Part shown: positions 1 to 7,514 of the stretch, piece after piece
Layout: each line of letters begins with the position of its first letter
Numbering within the stretch: position 1 is the stretch's first letter
Assembly (NCBI RefSeq): GCF_008087085.1
Contig: NZ_VIYJ01000012.1
Location: forward strand, 62,001-126,000
DNA: 64,000 bases
Reading direction: 5' to 3'
Origin: Nocardioides rubriscoriae
GTDB lineage: Bacteria; Actinomycetota; Actinomycetes; Propionibacteriales; Nocardioidaceae
Position numbers and translations under genes: made by a program
The notes under the pieces: model-generated
Databases searched by the model: none
What the model saw: only the letters and a program-made list of their open reading frames with translations
Told to the model about the DNA's origin: nothing

Positions 1-1
1 G

Positions 2-748
2 CTGGGGCTGTTCGTGGTGGTGGTGCTGGCGGTGGCCCGCTTCCGCGGACTGATGGCCCTGATCGGGCTGGCCTTCGCGACCGCGGTGATCGCGGTCTTC
101 GTGCTCCCCGCGCTGCTGTCGGGCGAGCCCGGTGTGCTCGTCGGGATGGTCGGCTCCGCCGCGATCATGTACGTCGTCCTCTACACGACCCACGGCTGGT
201 CGCTGCGCACCAGCGCGGCGCTGGGCGGCACGCTCGCCGGCATCGGCCTGACGGCGTTGATCGGCCACCTCGCCGTGGGTGGCACCCGCCTGACCGGCGT
301 GGCCGACGAGGGCTCGCGCGTGCTCGGCACCTTCGCCCCCGACCTGTCCTTCCAGGGCGTCTTCGCCTGCGCGATCATCGTGGCCGGCCTCGGCGTGCTC
401 AACGACGTCACCATCACCCAGGCCTCGGCCGTGTGGGAGCTGCGTGCCGCCTCCCCCACGATGTCGCGGTCCGGGGTCTTCGCCGCCGGAATGCGGATCG
501 GCCGCGACCACATCGCCTCGACGATCTACACGATCGTGTTCGCCTATGCCGGCACGACGCTGACCGTCCTGCTGGTGCTCCGCCTCTACGCCCTGCCCGG
601 CAGCACGCTCCTGGCCACCGAGGAGATCACGCAGGAGGTCGTGCGGACCCTCGCCACCAGCATCGGGCTCGTGCTCGCCGTGCCGCTGACAACGTTGATC
701 GCCGTGGCCACCCTGCCGCCCGCCGTCGACCCCGACCTCATCGGGTGA
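2..748 (+). CDS. YibE/F family membrane protein (5' truncated)
   Basis: The reading frame is already open at the window edge, so only the C-terminal ~248 residues are present. The visible part is almost entirely hydrophobic, with about six membrane segments. It carries the conserved YibE/F stretch (GVLNDVTITQASAVWEL, about residues 127-143 of the visible part), with the DVT/Q motif between two helices. YibE/F proteins are multipass inner-membrane proteins of unknown function, proposed as transporters. The 3' end overlaps the convergent gene at 738-1316 by 11 bp. The family call is firm; substrate and function are unknown. Confidence 0.85.
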   Translation: MGLFVVVVLAVARFRGLMALIGLAFATAVIAVFVLPALLSGEPGVLVGMVGSAAIMYVVLYTTHGWSLRTSAALGGTLAGIGLTALIGHLAVGGTRLTGVADEGSRVLGTFAPDLSFQGVFACAIIVAGLGVLNDVTITQASAVWELRAASPTMSRSGVFAAGMRIGRDHIASTIYTIVFAYAGTTLTVLLVLRLYALPGSTLLATEEITQEVVRTLATSIGLVLAVPLTTLIAVATLPPAVDPDLIG

Positions 749-1316
749 CGTCGGCGAAGCGGGCCGCTCCCGGCTCGAACGGCAGCCGCAGCGACCGCAC
801 CAGGCAGCTGATCGAGCGGTAGGCGCCGACCAGCATCAGCAGCTCGAGGATCGCCTCCTCGCTGTGGACCTGCGCCAGCCGCGACCAGAGCGAGTCGTCG
901 ACGTCGCAGGTGTCGAGCAGGCTGTCGGCGAGCTCGACCAGCACGCGCTCGTCGTCGGTCCAGCAGGGGTCCGCGGGACCCCCAGTGGTCAGCGACGCGA
1001 CCTGCTCGGCGTCGAGGCCGGCCCTGGCGGCGTACGTCGCCACGTGGACGCCCCACTCGTACTCCGCCCCGCAGCGCGCCGTCACCCGGTCGATCACGAT
1101 CTCCCGCTGGCGGATCGTGAGGTGGCCACGGTCGAGCAGCCCACCGCCGAAGAACCGCTCGAAGAGCCGACCATCGCGCGCCAGGGTCGTGAAGAGCACC
1201 AGCGGCGCGTTGCCGCGCATGACCAGGTCGATCGCCGCCTGCACGTCGGGGTCGAGGGGTGGGGTCGCCGGCGCGATCCGGGCGCCGGAAGTGCTATCAA
1301 GATCAGAGCGAGTCAT
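738..1316 (-). CDS. carboxymuconolactone decarboxylase / AhpD-like protein
   Basis: A 192-residue protein with the CMD/AhpD-like helical fold. The signature lies around residues 82-91 (RCGAEYEWGVHV): a YEW-x2-H proton-relay segment preceded by a single Cys. Canonical AhpD has a CxxC redox pair, but here the second Cys is absent. A peroxidase-partner role is therefore less likely than a carboxymuconolactone decarboxylase-like or unknown role. It is divergently transcribed from an HxlR-type regulator 38 bp away, a common arrangement for a redox or aromatic-responsive regulator and its target (inference). ATG start at 1316. Confidence 0.8.
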   Translation of the reverse strand: MTRSDLDSTSGARIAPATPPLDPDVQAAIDLVMRGNAPLVLFTTLARDGRLFERFFGGGLLDRGHLTIRQREIVIDRVTARCGAEYEWGVHVATYAARAGLDAEQVASLTTGGPADPCWTDDERVLVELADSLLDTCDVDDSLWSRLAQVHSEEAILELLMLVGAYRSISCLVRSLRLPFEPGAARFADVTR

Positions 1317-1354
1317 GCCCGGGAGCGTAGGCGAGGTGCTATAGGTTGTAAAGC

Positions 1355-1630
1355 ATGACGCGTCCGATCATGGCGGCCCTCGACCTGCTCGGCCGGCGCG
1401 GCACCCTGCGCGTCCTGTGGGAGCTGCGCGGCGACCCCCTGACCTTCCGGGCCCTCGTCGAGGCGGCCGAGACCAACCCCGCCACTCTCAACACCCGGCT
1501 GCGCGAGCTGCGCGACGCGGCCGTCGTCACCCACGACGACGGCGGCTACCGCCTCACCGACCACGGGCGGGCGCTCATGACGGCGCTGGCCCCGCTTCAG
1601 TCCTGGGCCGAGACCTGGGCGGCACGCTGA
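1355..1630 (+). CDS. HxlR-family winged-helix transcriptional regulator
   Basis: A compact 91-residue protein consisting of just the HxlR/MarR-like winged helix. Features are a GRRGTLRVLWEL helix, an LNTRLRELRDAAVV recognition-helix region, a wing (THDDGGYRLT) and a C-terminal dimerisation helix (ALAPLQSWAETW). It is shorter than most HxlR proteins (about 110-130 residues) and lacks the N-terminal Cys seen in the redox sensors of the family. It is divergent from the CMD-like gene at 738-1316, so control of that gene through the 38-bp shared region is plausible. Confidence 0.8.
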   Translation: MTRPIMAALDLLGRRGTLRVLWELRGDPLTFRALVEAAETNPATLNTRLRELRDAAVVTHDDGGYRLTDHGRALMTALAPLQSWAETWAAR

Positions 1631-1679
1631 GACCGCACCGGATCCCCCGGCCCGCCCGCCAGGCCCTATCCTGCAAAGG

Positions 1680-2073
1680 CGAACGGGCCGGCCGGGCGAC
1701 CGCGTTGGACCTGGATCACTCCAGGGCCACCGAGGAAGGTCCGGGCTCCGCAGAGCAGGGCGGTGGGTAACACCCACCCGGGGCAACCCGCGGGACAGTG
1801 CCACAGAGAACAGACCGCCTCCCGAGTCAGTAGCACCGACGAGGGAGGTAAGGGTGAAACGGTGGAGCAAGAGACCACCAGCACGCCGGGTGACCGGCGT
1901 GGCTAGGCAAACCCCGCCCGGAGCAAGATCAGACAGCGCACGTCCGAGGGCTGCTCGCCCGAGTGCGCGGGTAGATCGCTGGAGGCCGTCGGCAACGGCG
2001 GTCGTAGATGGATGGTCGCCCCTCCTCCCGCAAGGGCGGAGGACAGAACCCGGCCTACAGGCCGGCCCGTTCG
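1680..2073 (+). ncRNA. rnpB: RNase P RNA (class A)
   Basis: Catalytic RNA of RNase P, which matures tRNA 5' ends. The universally conserved blocks are visible: GAGGAAGGTCCGGGCTC (1731-1747), ACAGAGAACAGACCGCC (about 1803-1819), GGTAAGGGTGAAACGGTG (about 1847-1864), and the 3' block AGAACCCGGCCTACAGGCC (2045-2063). The outer P1 helix fixes the ends: 1680-1693 (cgaacgggccggcc) is exactly complementary to 2060-2073. A TATCCT -10-like hexamer at 1667-1672 sits 8 nt before the proposed 5' end. Open frames across this segment are spurious. Confidence 0.95.
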
Positions 2074-2179
2074 CCACACCGCTCCGACCGGGCGCTCACC
2101 CCGAAGATCGGAACAGGACCCGCGGTCGCGAGTGCTGTAGCCGGTGACACCCCGTCGTCCATCGTTCGAAGGAGCCCCT

Positions 2180-2821
2180 ATGTCCCAGGTACTCGTCATC
2201 GGCGCCCACGGCAAGGTCGCCCTGCTCGCCGAGGAGCTGCTCGTCCAGGCCGGCCACCAGGTCACCGGGATGATCCGCAAGCCCGAGCAGGCCGACGACG
2301 TCCGCGCGACCGGCGCCGAGCCGGTGGTCGCCGACATCGTGAGCATCGAGGACGACGCGCTCGCCACGCTGCTGGCCGAGCACGACGTGGTCGTCTGGTC
2401 CGCCGGGGCCGGCGGTGGCAGCGCCGAGCGCACCTACGCCATCGACCGCGATGCCGCGATCCGCACGATCGACGCCGCGCAGGCCGCCGGCGGCACGCAC
2501 GTGGTGATGGTGTCCTACTTCGGGGCCGGTCCCGACCACGGGGTGAGCCCCGACCACGACTTCTTCGCCTACGCTGACGCCAAGAGCGCCGCCGACGCCC
2601 ACCTCCAGGCGTCGTCGACGCCGTGGACGCTGCTGCGACCCAGCAGCCTCACCGACGGCCCGGCCACCGGTGTCGCCACCTCCGACACCGAGTCCCGCGA
2701 GGTCTCGCGCGCGACCGTGGCGCAGGTCGTCGCGACGGTGGTGGACGCCGGTGAGGCCGCCGTGGGCCGCGTCATCACGTTCAACGGCGGCGACCAGGAC
2801 GTCGCGACCGTCGTCAGCTGA
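2180..2821 (+). CDS. NAD(P)-binding Rossmann protein (atypical SDR, YwnB/NmrA-like)
   Basis: A 213-residue atypical short-chain dehydrogenase. The N-terminal nucleotide-binding loop is GAHGKVALLAEELL, followed by a strand ending in IRKPEQ. A VVWSAGAGGG segment and a C-terminal SSLTDGPATG region are typical of NAD(P)H-binding YwnB/YtfG-like proteins. The Tyr-x3-Lys catalytic pair is only partly preserved (YADAKSAAD). The start at 2180 is chosen because AAGGAG lies just upstream (2170-2175); an in-frame start at 2144 would add residues unlike the family. Substrate unknown. Confidence 0.85.
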   Translation: MSQVLVIGAHGKVALLAEELLVQAGHQVTGMIRKPEQADDVRATGAEPVVADIVSIEDDALATLLAEHDVVVWSAGAGGGSAERTYAIDRDAAIRTIDAAQAAGGTHVVMVSYFGAGPDHGVSPDHDFFAYADAKSAADAHLQASSTPWTLLRPSSLTDGPATGVATSDTESREVSRATVAQVVATVVDAGEAAVGRVITFNGGDQDVATVVS

Positions 2822-3722
2822 CGTACGCCGCCCGCACCCAGCCGCCCAGCTGCTCGACGACGTCGGTCGACTCGCGCACGAGGCCGGCGTAGAGGTGGGT
2901 GACGTGCCAGTGCTGCTCCAGGCAGCGGTAGCGTACCGGGACGCCGGCGGCCTGGGCGGCGGCCACGAAGCGCTCGGTGTCGTCGCGCAGGATCTCGTCG
3001 CGCGCCCCGTGCACCAGCAGCGGCGGCAGGCCAGCGAGGTCGGCGGGGTCGGCGAGCAGCGGCGAGACCCCGGGGTCGCGCCGGTCGCCGCCGGCGTAGT
3101 CGCGGGCGCAGCGCTCGAGCCAGGCCCGGGTCAGCAGCGGGTCGTCGGCGGTCTCGTCGAGCCCGTCGAGGGTGAGGTCGACCCACGGTGAGATGAGCGC
3201 CAGCGCCGCCGGGAGCGGACGACCCAGCGACCGCAGGCGCACGGCCAGGGCGAGCGCGAGGCCGCCACCGGCCGAGTCACCGGCGACGACGACGTGCCCG
3301 GGCGCGGCGCCGCGGGCCAGGAGCGCCTCGTAGGCGGCGAGGGCGTCGTCGACGGCGGCCGGGTAGGGGTGCTCGGGGGCCAGCCGGTAGTCGAGCAGGT
3401 GCGCGACGGCGCCCGCGTGGTGAGCCAGGTGGGCCGCGACCGCACGGTGCGTGACCATCGACCCGACGGTGTAGCCACCGCCGTGGAGGTAGAGCAGCGC
3501 CCGGTCGGGGTCGCTGAGCGGCGTACGGATCGTGAGCGCCGGGCCACCGCCGAGCAACGCGTCCTCGACGGTCGTGCCCTTCGGCAGCACCGCGAGGCGG
3601 GTCAGGGCGTCGAGGACCCGCCGCTGCGTCGGCGGTCGCAACCGGGTGCCGAGCACCGGGCGGACCGCGGCGCGGGTCAGGGATCGCATGACCGGCAGGG
3701 GAACTCTCATGGCGCCACCCAA
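2814..3722 (-). CDS. alpha/beta hydrolase, hormone-sensitive-lipase family esterase
   Basis: A 302-residue carboxylesterase-type hydrolase. It has the HSL-family oxyanion-hole motif HGGG (LYLHGGGYTVGS), the nucleophile elbow GDSAGGG with catalytic Ser, a catalytic Asp region (LVHGARDEILRDD) and a late His (EQHWHVTHLY). These proteins hydrolyse short-chain esters or lipids; the substrate here cannot be predicted. No signal peptide is evident. A second in-frame ATG at 3710 is a possible start. The 3' end overlaps the convergent SDR gene by 8 bp. Confidence 0.88.
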   Translation of the reverse strand: MGGAMRVPLPVMRSLTRAAVRPVLGTRLRPPTQRRVLDALTRLAVLPKGTTVEDALLGGGPALTIRTPLSDPDRALLYLHGGGYTVGSMVTHRAVAAHLAHHAGAVAHLLDYRLAPEHPYPAAVDDALAAYEALLARGAAPGHVVVAGDSAGGGLALALAVRLRSLGRPLPAALALISPWVDLTLDGLDETADDPLLTRAWLERCARDYAGGDRRDPGVSPLLADPADLAGLPPLLVHGARDEILRDDTERFVAAAQAAGVPVRYRCLEQHWHVTHLYAGLVRESTDVVEQLGGWVRAAYVS

Positions 3723-3756
3723 CCACGGACCGGTTCAGGCCAGCGTCAGGCCAGGC

Positions 3757-4023
3757 TCAGGCCAGCGAGAGGAAGAGCTTCTCCATCTTCTTGACGTCGA
3801 CCCCGTCGAGGCCGTCGTCGCTCTCGCTGAGGCACTGCTGCAGGCCGGTCGCCACGATGGCGTAGCCGCTGCGGCTCAGGGCCTTGTTGACCGCGGCGAG
3901 CTGGGTCAGGACCGCCTCGCAGCTCGACCCTTCCTCCATCATCGCGATGACGCGGGCCAGGTGGCCGTTCGCCTTCTTCATGCGCAGGATGATGGCCTTG
4001 ATGTCATCGGGAGCGAGGTCCAT
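3757..4023 (-). CDS. CsoR/CstR-family (DUF156) transcriptional repressor
   Basis: An 88-residue all-helical DUF156 repressor. The start at 4023 is preceded by AAGGAA; upstream in-frame codons lack family similarity. Copper-sensing CsoR uses a Cys-His-Cys triad with H-x3-C. Here Cys35 and Cys64 are present, but the His position four residues before Cys64 is Gly60 (ATGLQQC). A Cys pair without the His is the pattern of CstR-type persulfide sensors rather than Cu(I) sensors (inference from residues). No sulfur-oxidation or copper-efflux gene is adjacent. A short inverted repeat (gagca...tgctc, about 4038-4052) upstream could be part of an operator. Confidence 0.82.
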   Translation of the reverse strand: MDLAPDDIKAIILRMKKANGHLARVIAMMEEGSSCEAVLTQLAAVNKALSRSGYAIVATGLQQCLSESDDGLDGVDVKKMEKLFLSLA

Positions 4024-4193
4024 GGGAGTTCCTTGTCTGGAGCATGTGGTGCTCAGTGGGAGTGCGGAGGCCGTGGGAGGGGCGGTGGGAGCCGTCGGCA
4101 CGAAGAATCTCATGCGTCGGCCCCCGTCGTGCGCAGATCTTTCGGACCGACGGGGAGCCGCGCGTGGAGACGGGGGCCGCGAGGGCGGGGTGG

Positions 4194-5084
4194 TCAGTCA
4201 CCGACGGCGTCGATCCCGCGCTGCACGATGAGGGGGTCGGGCGCCTGGACGACGTCGGGGTCCTTGCCGTCGTAGTCGAAGCGCGAGAGGAAGTGGCGCA
4301 TCGCGTTGATGCGGGCCCGCTTCTTGTCGTTGCTCTTGATCGTCGTCCACGGTGACCACTCGGTGTCGGTACGCCGGATCATCGCCTCCTTGGCGGCGGT
4401 GTAGTCGCCCCACTTCTCCAGCGAGTCGAGGTCGATCGGCGAGAGCTTCCACTGCCGCACGGGGTCGACCTGGCGGATGATGAAGCGGGTCCGCTGCTCG
4501 GACTGGGTCACCGAGAACCAGTACTTGGTCAGCGAGATGCCGCTGTCGACGAGCATCCGCTCGAACAGCGGGACCTGCATCATGAACTGCTCGTACTCGG
4601 CGGGCGTGGCGAACCCCATCACCCGCTCGACCCCGCCGCGGTTGTACCAGGAGCGGTCGAACAGGACCATCTCGCCGGCGGTCGGCAGGTGCTTGACGTA
4701 GCGCTGGAAGTACCACTGGTTCTGCTCACGGTCGCTGGGCTTGGTCAGCGCGACCGTACGGGCGTAGCGCGGGTTGAGGTGCTCCATGAAGCGTTTGATC
4801 GTGCCGCCCTTGCCGGCGGCGTCGCGGCCCTCGAAGAGCAGGACGTGCTTGCTGCCGGTGTCGGCCGCCCAGCGCTGGAACTTCAGCAGCTCGACCTGCA
4901 GCAGGTACTTCGCCTCGTCGTAGTCCTCGCGCGACATCCGCTCGTCGTAGGGGTAGTTCTCGCGCCAGGTGTCGACCGCGCGGCCGTCGGGGTCGAGCAG
5001 CACCGGGTCGTCGTCGTGGTCCTCGCCGATGCGGTAGCCCTCGATGTGGAGTCGGTCGATGTACTCCCGTACGTCACCCAGCAT
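4194..5084 (-). CDS. ppk2: polyphosphate kinase 2 (PPK2)
   Basis: A 296-residue PPK2 that transfers phosphate between polyphosphate and nucleoside di- or monophosphates. Seen are the Walker A loop GRDAAGKGGTIKR (about residue 86), the Walker B region FDRSWYNRGGVE, and the PPK2 signatures LNPRYARTVALTKPSDREQ and WYFQRYVKHLP. Length and single-domain layout fit class I PPK2. It lies 9 bp downstream of the 2H-phosphoesterase gene and may be cotranscribed with it. Confidence 0.93.
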   Translation of the reverse strand: MLGDVREYIDRLHIEGYRIGEDHDDDPVLLDPDGRAVDTWRENYPYDERMSREDYDEAKYLLQVELLKFQRWAADTGSKHVLLFEGRDAAGKGGTIKRFMEHLNPRYARTVALTKPSDREQNQWYFQRYVKHLPTAGEMVLFDRSWYNRGGVERVMGFATPAEYEQFMMQVPLFERMLVDSGISLTKYWFSVTQSEQRTRFIIRQVDPVRQWKLSPIDLDSLEKWGDYTAAKEAMIRRTDTEWSPWTTIKSNDKKRARINAMRHFLSRFDYDGKDPDVVQAPDPLIVQRGIDAVGD

Positions 5085-5093
5085 GGGGGCAAC

Positions 5094-5672
5094 CTAGTCC
5101 TGGTTGCTGAACGGCAGGTGACGCGCGGCGCCGAGACGCCAGGAGTCGAGCACGCGGCAGGCGCCCGGCTCGTACCAGGCGAGGTCGAGCCGCTCGGCGC
5201 GGCAGCGGGCCGGCAGCGACGGCACCGTCGCTGCGAGCAGGGCGCGGGTCGAGGCCACCGAGACCTCCGGCGAGACGACGTCGAGGGTCAGGTGGGGCAC
5301 GACCTCCTCGAACCGGCCGGCGTACGGCGGGTGGTCGGGGAAGGCTTCGAAGACCCGCGCGGTCAGGGCGTGGAAGGGGTCTGCGGGCACGGGTCGCAGG
5401 TGCACGAGCCCGTCGGCGAAGACGTGCAGGTCCTCGAGGACGAAGTCGAACGGCGCGGTGTCGGCGGCGATCGCCGCGAGCCGGGCCAGGTCGCCGGCGG
5501 TGGGCGCGTCGACGAACGGACCGATGACGGTGACGTGGGCGTGGGTGAAGGCGGGGTCGGCCGAGACGTAGTCGGCGTCGTAGTGGGCGTGCCGGGCGCG
5601 CACGAACGGCTCGAGGGCGGGCACGGGGACCTGGACGACGCTGTGGCCGGGGTGGCCGGGTCGGGTCTGCAC
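5094..5672 (-). CDS. 2'-5' RNA ligase / 2H phosphoesterase family protein
   Basis: A 192-residue member of the 2H superfamily. Two H-x-T/S tetrapeptide motifs define the active site: HVTVIGPF (about residues 45-52) and HLTLDVV (about 128-134), one on each pseudo-symmetric lobe. Family members hydrolyse or form 2',5'- and cyclic-phosphate linkages; the cellular substrate here is unknown. It is divergent from the cobG riboswitch and directly upstream of ppk2. Confidence 0.82.
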   Translation of the reverse strand: MQTRPGHPGHSVVQVPVPALEPFVRARHAHYDADYVSADPAFTHAHVTVIGPFVDAPTAGDLARLAAIAADTAPFDFVLEDLHVFADGLVHLRPVPADPFHALTARVFEAFPDHPPYAGRFEEVVPHLTLDVVSPEVSVASTRALLAATVPSLPARCRAERLDLAWYEPGACRVLDSWRLGAARHLPFSNQD

Positions 5673-5711
5673 CTTGATAGCCTCGCCGAGCCAGTCGACC
5701 TCTCGCCACGA

Positions 5712-5866
5712 GGGGTCAGGGAACCCGGTGGGAGTCCGGGACTGACGCGCAGCGGTGTGGGTGACGGGCGGAGCACGTCGGACGGTGTCCGACAGCCACT
5801 GGGTCGAGCTGACCTGGGAAGGAGTTCCGTACCGGTCGATCCCGAGTCCGAAGACCTGCTGGCCCT
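5712..5866 (+). promoter_or_regulatory. cobalamin riboswitch upstream of cobG
   Basis: Matches the adenosylcobalamin-aptamer consensus in order: GGGAACCCGGTGGGAGTCC (5719-5737), GACGCGCAGCGGTG, GCCACTGG, GGGAAGGAGTTCC, then GATCCCGAGTCCGAAGACCTGC (5838-5859). The closing P1 helix can be drawn between 5713-5719 (gggtcag) and 5859-5865 (ctggccc). It lies 67 nt before the GTG of cobG, so B12-dependent repression of cobG-cobH-cobIJ, and possibly the NADAR gene, is expected. Confidence 0.93.
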
Positions 5867-5932
5867 TGCGACATCCGCCGTGAGGTCATCACAAGGACGA
5901 CGCGCAGAGTCCTGGACCCACCGAGGACCCTC

Positions 5933-6847
5933 GTGCTCCCCTCCGGCACCTCATTTCGCACCCCGCAGACCCCTCGCACCCCTCGCACCCCTCGCACCCG
6001 CCGGGACCTGTGTCCGGGCGTCCTGCGCCCCTGGGCCGCCGACGACGGGGCGCTGGTACGCCTGCGCCTGGTCGGCGGGCGCCTCACCTCGCGCCAGCTC
6101 GTCGCCGTCGGCGCCGTGGCCCGACGCTACGGCGACGGCGACCTGCACCTGACCGGGCGCGCCAACCTGCAGCTGCGCGGGCTGCCGCTCGGACCCGACG
6201 GGGCCCGGCTGCGCCCCGACGTGGTCGAGGCGGTCGCCGCGACCGGACTGCTGCCCACGCGCACCCACGACCTGGTGCGCAACGTGATGGTCTCGCCGCA
6301 GACCGGTCTCGCGGGCGGGGACGACGGCGGGCGGGCCGACCTGCGCGCGGTGGCGGCCGAGCTCGAGGCGCTGCTGGTCGCCGACCCCGGGCTGGCCGAC
6401 CTGCCGGGCCGCTTCCTGTTCGTGCTCGACGACGGGCGCGGCGACCTGCTGCGGCCGTGCGACCTCGGGCTGGTGGCCCTCGACGCCGCGGTCGCGCAGC
6501 TGCGCGTCGGAGCGGCCTGGGGTCGCGTCGTGCCGCTCGTCTCTGCGGCGGCCGCGCTGCACGACCTGGCCCGCCGCTTCGCCGACGCGCGCGGCACGGG
6601 ACCCGACGCCCCGTGGCACGTCGACGAGCTCGGCGTACGGCTGGTCGCGGCGCAGCCGCCCGACCCGCGGCTGCCGCCACCCGCTCCCCCGCTGCCCTAC
6701 GGACCGGTCGCCGGCGGGGTGCACGTCGCGGCGCCCGGCGGGGTGGTCGGCCCCCTGCTGGCCGCCGACCTGGCGGCGCGTGCCGACGAGCTCGTGGTCA
6801 CGCCGTGGCGTGGCGTGCTCGTGCCGGTGCCGGGGGCCGCCGCGTGA
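5933..6847 (+). CDS. cobG: CobG-like precorrin-3B synthase, C-terminally short
   Basis: A 304-residue protein with the nitrite/sulfite-reductase ferredoxin-like half-domains of CobG. The first is about residues 35-90 (LHLTGRANLQLRGL), followed by the VRNVMVSPQTG and RFLFVLDDGRGD stretches. The second ends in TPWRGVLVP at the C-terminus. CobG oxidises precorrin-3A to precorrin-3B before ring contraction. The protein stops right after TPWRG, where family members continue into the Cys-rich [4Fe-4S]/siroheme-type region. Only two Cys are present in total. The N-terminus contains a TPR micro-repeat from a 9-bp tandem repeat (about 5970-5996). The GTG start is supported by GAGGA upstream; the stop overlaps cobH by 4 bp. 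Confidence 0.8.
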   Translation: MLPSGTSFRTPQTPRTPRTPRTRRDLCPGVLRPWAADDGALVRLRLVGGRLTSRQLVAVGAVARRYGDGDLHLTGRANLQLRGLPLGPDGARLRPDVVEAVAATGLLPTRTHDLVRNVMVSPQTGLAGGDDGGRADLRAVAAELEALLVADPGLADLPGRFLFVLDDGRGDLLRPCDLGLVALDAAVAQLRVGAAWGRVVPLVSAAAALHDLARRFADARGTGPDAPWHVDELGVRLVAAQPPDPRLPPPAPPLPYGPVAGGVHVAAPGGVVGPLLAADLAARADELVVTPWRGVLVPVPGAAA

Positions 6848-7509
6848 GCGCCCTCATGCCGCCCCCGCGGCGCTACCCCTACGTCGCCGACGGGCCCGCG
6901 ATCTACGTCGACTCGTTCGCCACGATCCGGGCGGAGGCCGACCTGGCGTCGGTGCCGGCCGGGGCCGAGAAGGTCGCCGTACGGATGATCCACGGCAGCG
7001 GCCAGGTCGACCTCGTGCGCGACCTCGTCGTGCACCCCGGCCTCGTGCCGGCCGCGCGCACGGCGCTCGCCGGGGGTGCGCCGGTGCTCACCGACGCGCG
7101 CATGGTCGCGATGGGCGTCACCGCCAGCCGGTTGCCGGCCGACAACGAGGTGCGCTGCTTCCTCACCGACGAGCGGGTCCCCGGCCTCGCGGCCGCGTGG
7201 CGGACCACGCGCTCCGCGGCCGCGGTGTCGTTGTGGGAGCCCCACCTCGAGGGCGCCGTGGTCGCGATCGGCAACGCCCCGACCGCGCTCTTCCACCTGC
7301 TCGAGATGCTGCTGGCCGGCGCACCGCGCCCGGCGGCGATCGTGGGCTGCCCGGTCGGCTTCATCGGCGCTGCGGAGTCGAAGGAGGCGCTCGCCTGCTT
7401 CGCCGACGACCACGGCATCGACGTCCCCTTCGTGACCGTGCGCGGGCGCCGCGGCGGCTCGGCGATGGCGTCGTCGGCGGTCAACGCCCTCGCGCGGGAC
7501 GAGGAGTGA
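6844..7509 (+). CDS. cobH: precorrin-8X methylmutase
   Basis: A 221-residue CobH/CbiC enzyme that moves the C11 methyl to C12, giving hydrogenobyrinate. The catalytic His region is VRMIHGSGQVD (about residue 47). Also seen are LTDARMVAMGVTASRLP, the EVRC segment, IGNAPTALFHLLEML and GCPVGFIGAAESKE. The chosen GTG overlaps the cobG stop (GTGA); an ATG 12 nt further (6856) is an alternative. Cotranscribed with cobG and cobIJ under the upstream riboswitch. Confidence 0.95.
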   Translation: MSALMPPPRRYPYVADGPAIYVDSFATIRAEADLASVPAGAEKVAVRMIHGSGQVDLVRDLVVHPGLVPAARTALAGGAPVLTDARMVAMGVTASRLPADNEVRCFLTDERVPGLAAAWRTTRSAAAVSLWEPHLEGAVVAIGNAPTALFHLLEMLLAGAPRPAAIVGCPVGFIGAAESKEALACFADDHGIDVPFVTVRGRRGGSAMASSAVNALARDEE

Positions 7510-7514
7510 GCGCG

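Noticed and set aside
1854..2147. Open frames over the RNase P RNA
   Set aside because: The segment is explained fully by rnpB; the translations match no family.
4004..4201. 65-residue minus-strand open frame between ppk2 and the CsoR-like gene
   Set aside because: No family motif, no good ribosome-binding site, overlaps the CsoR-like start; more likely the regulator's upstream region.
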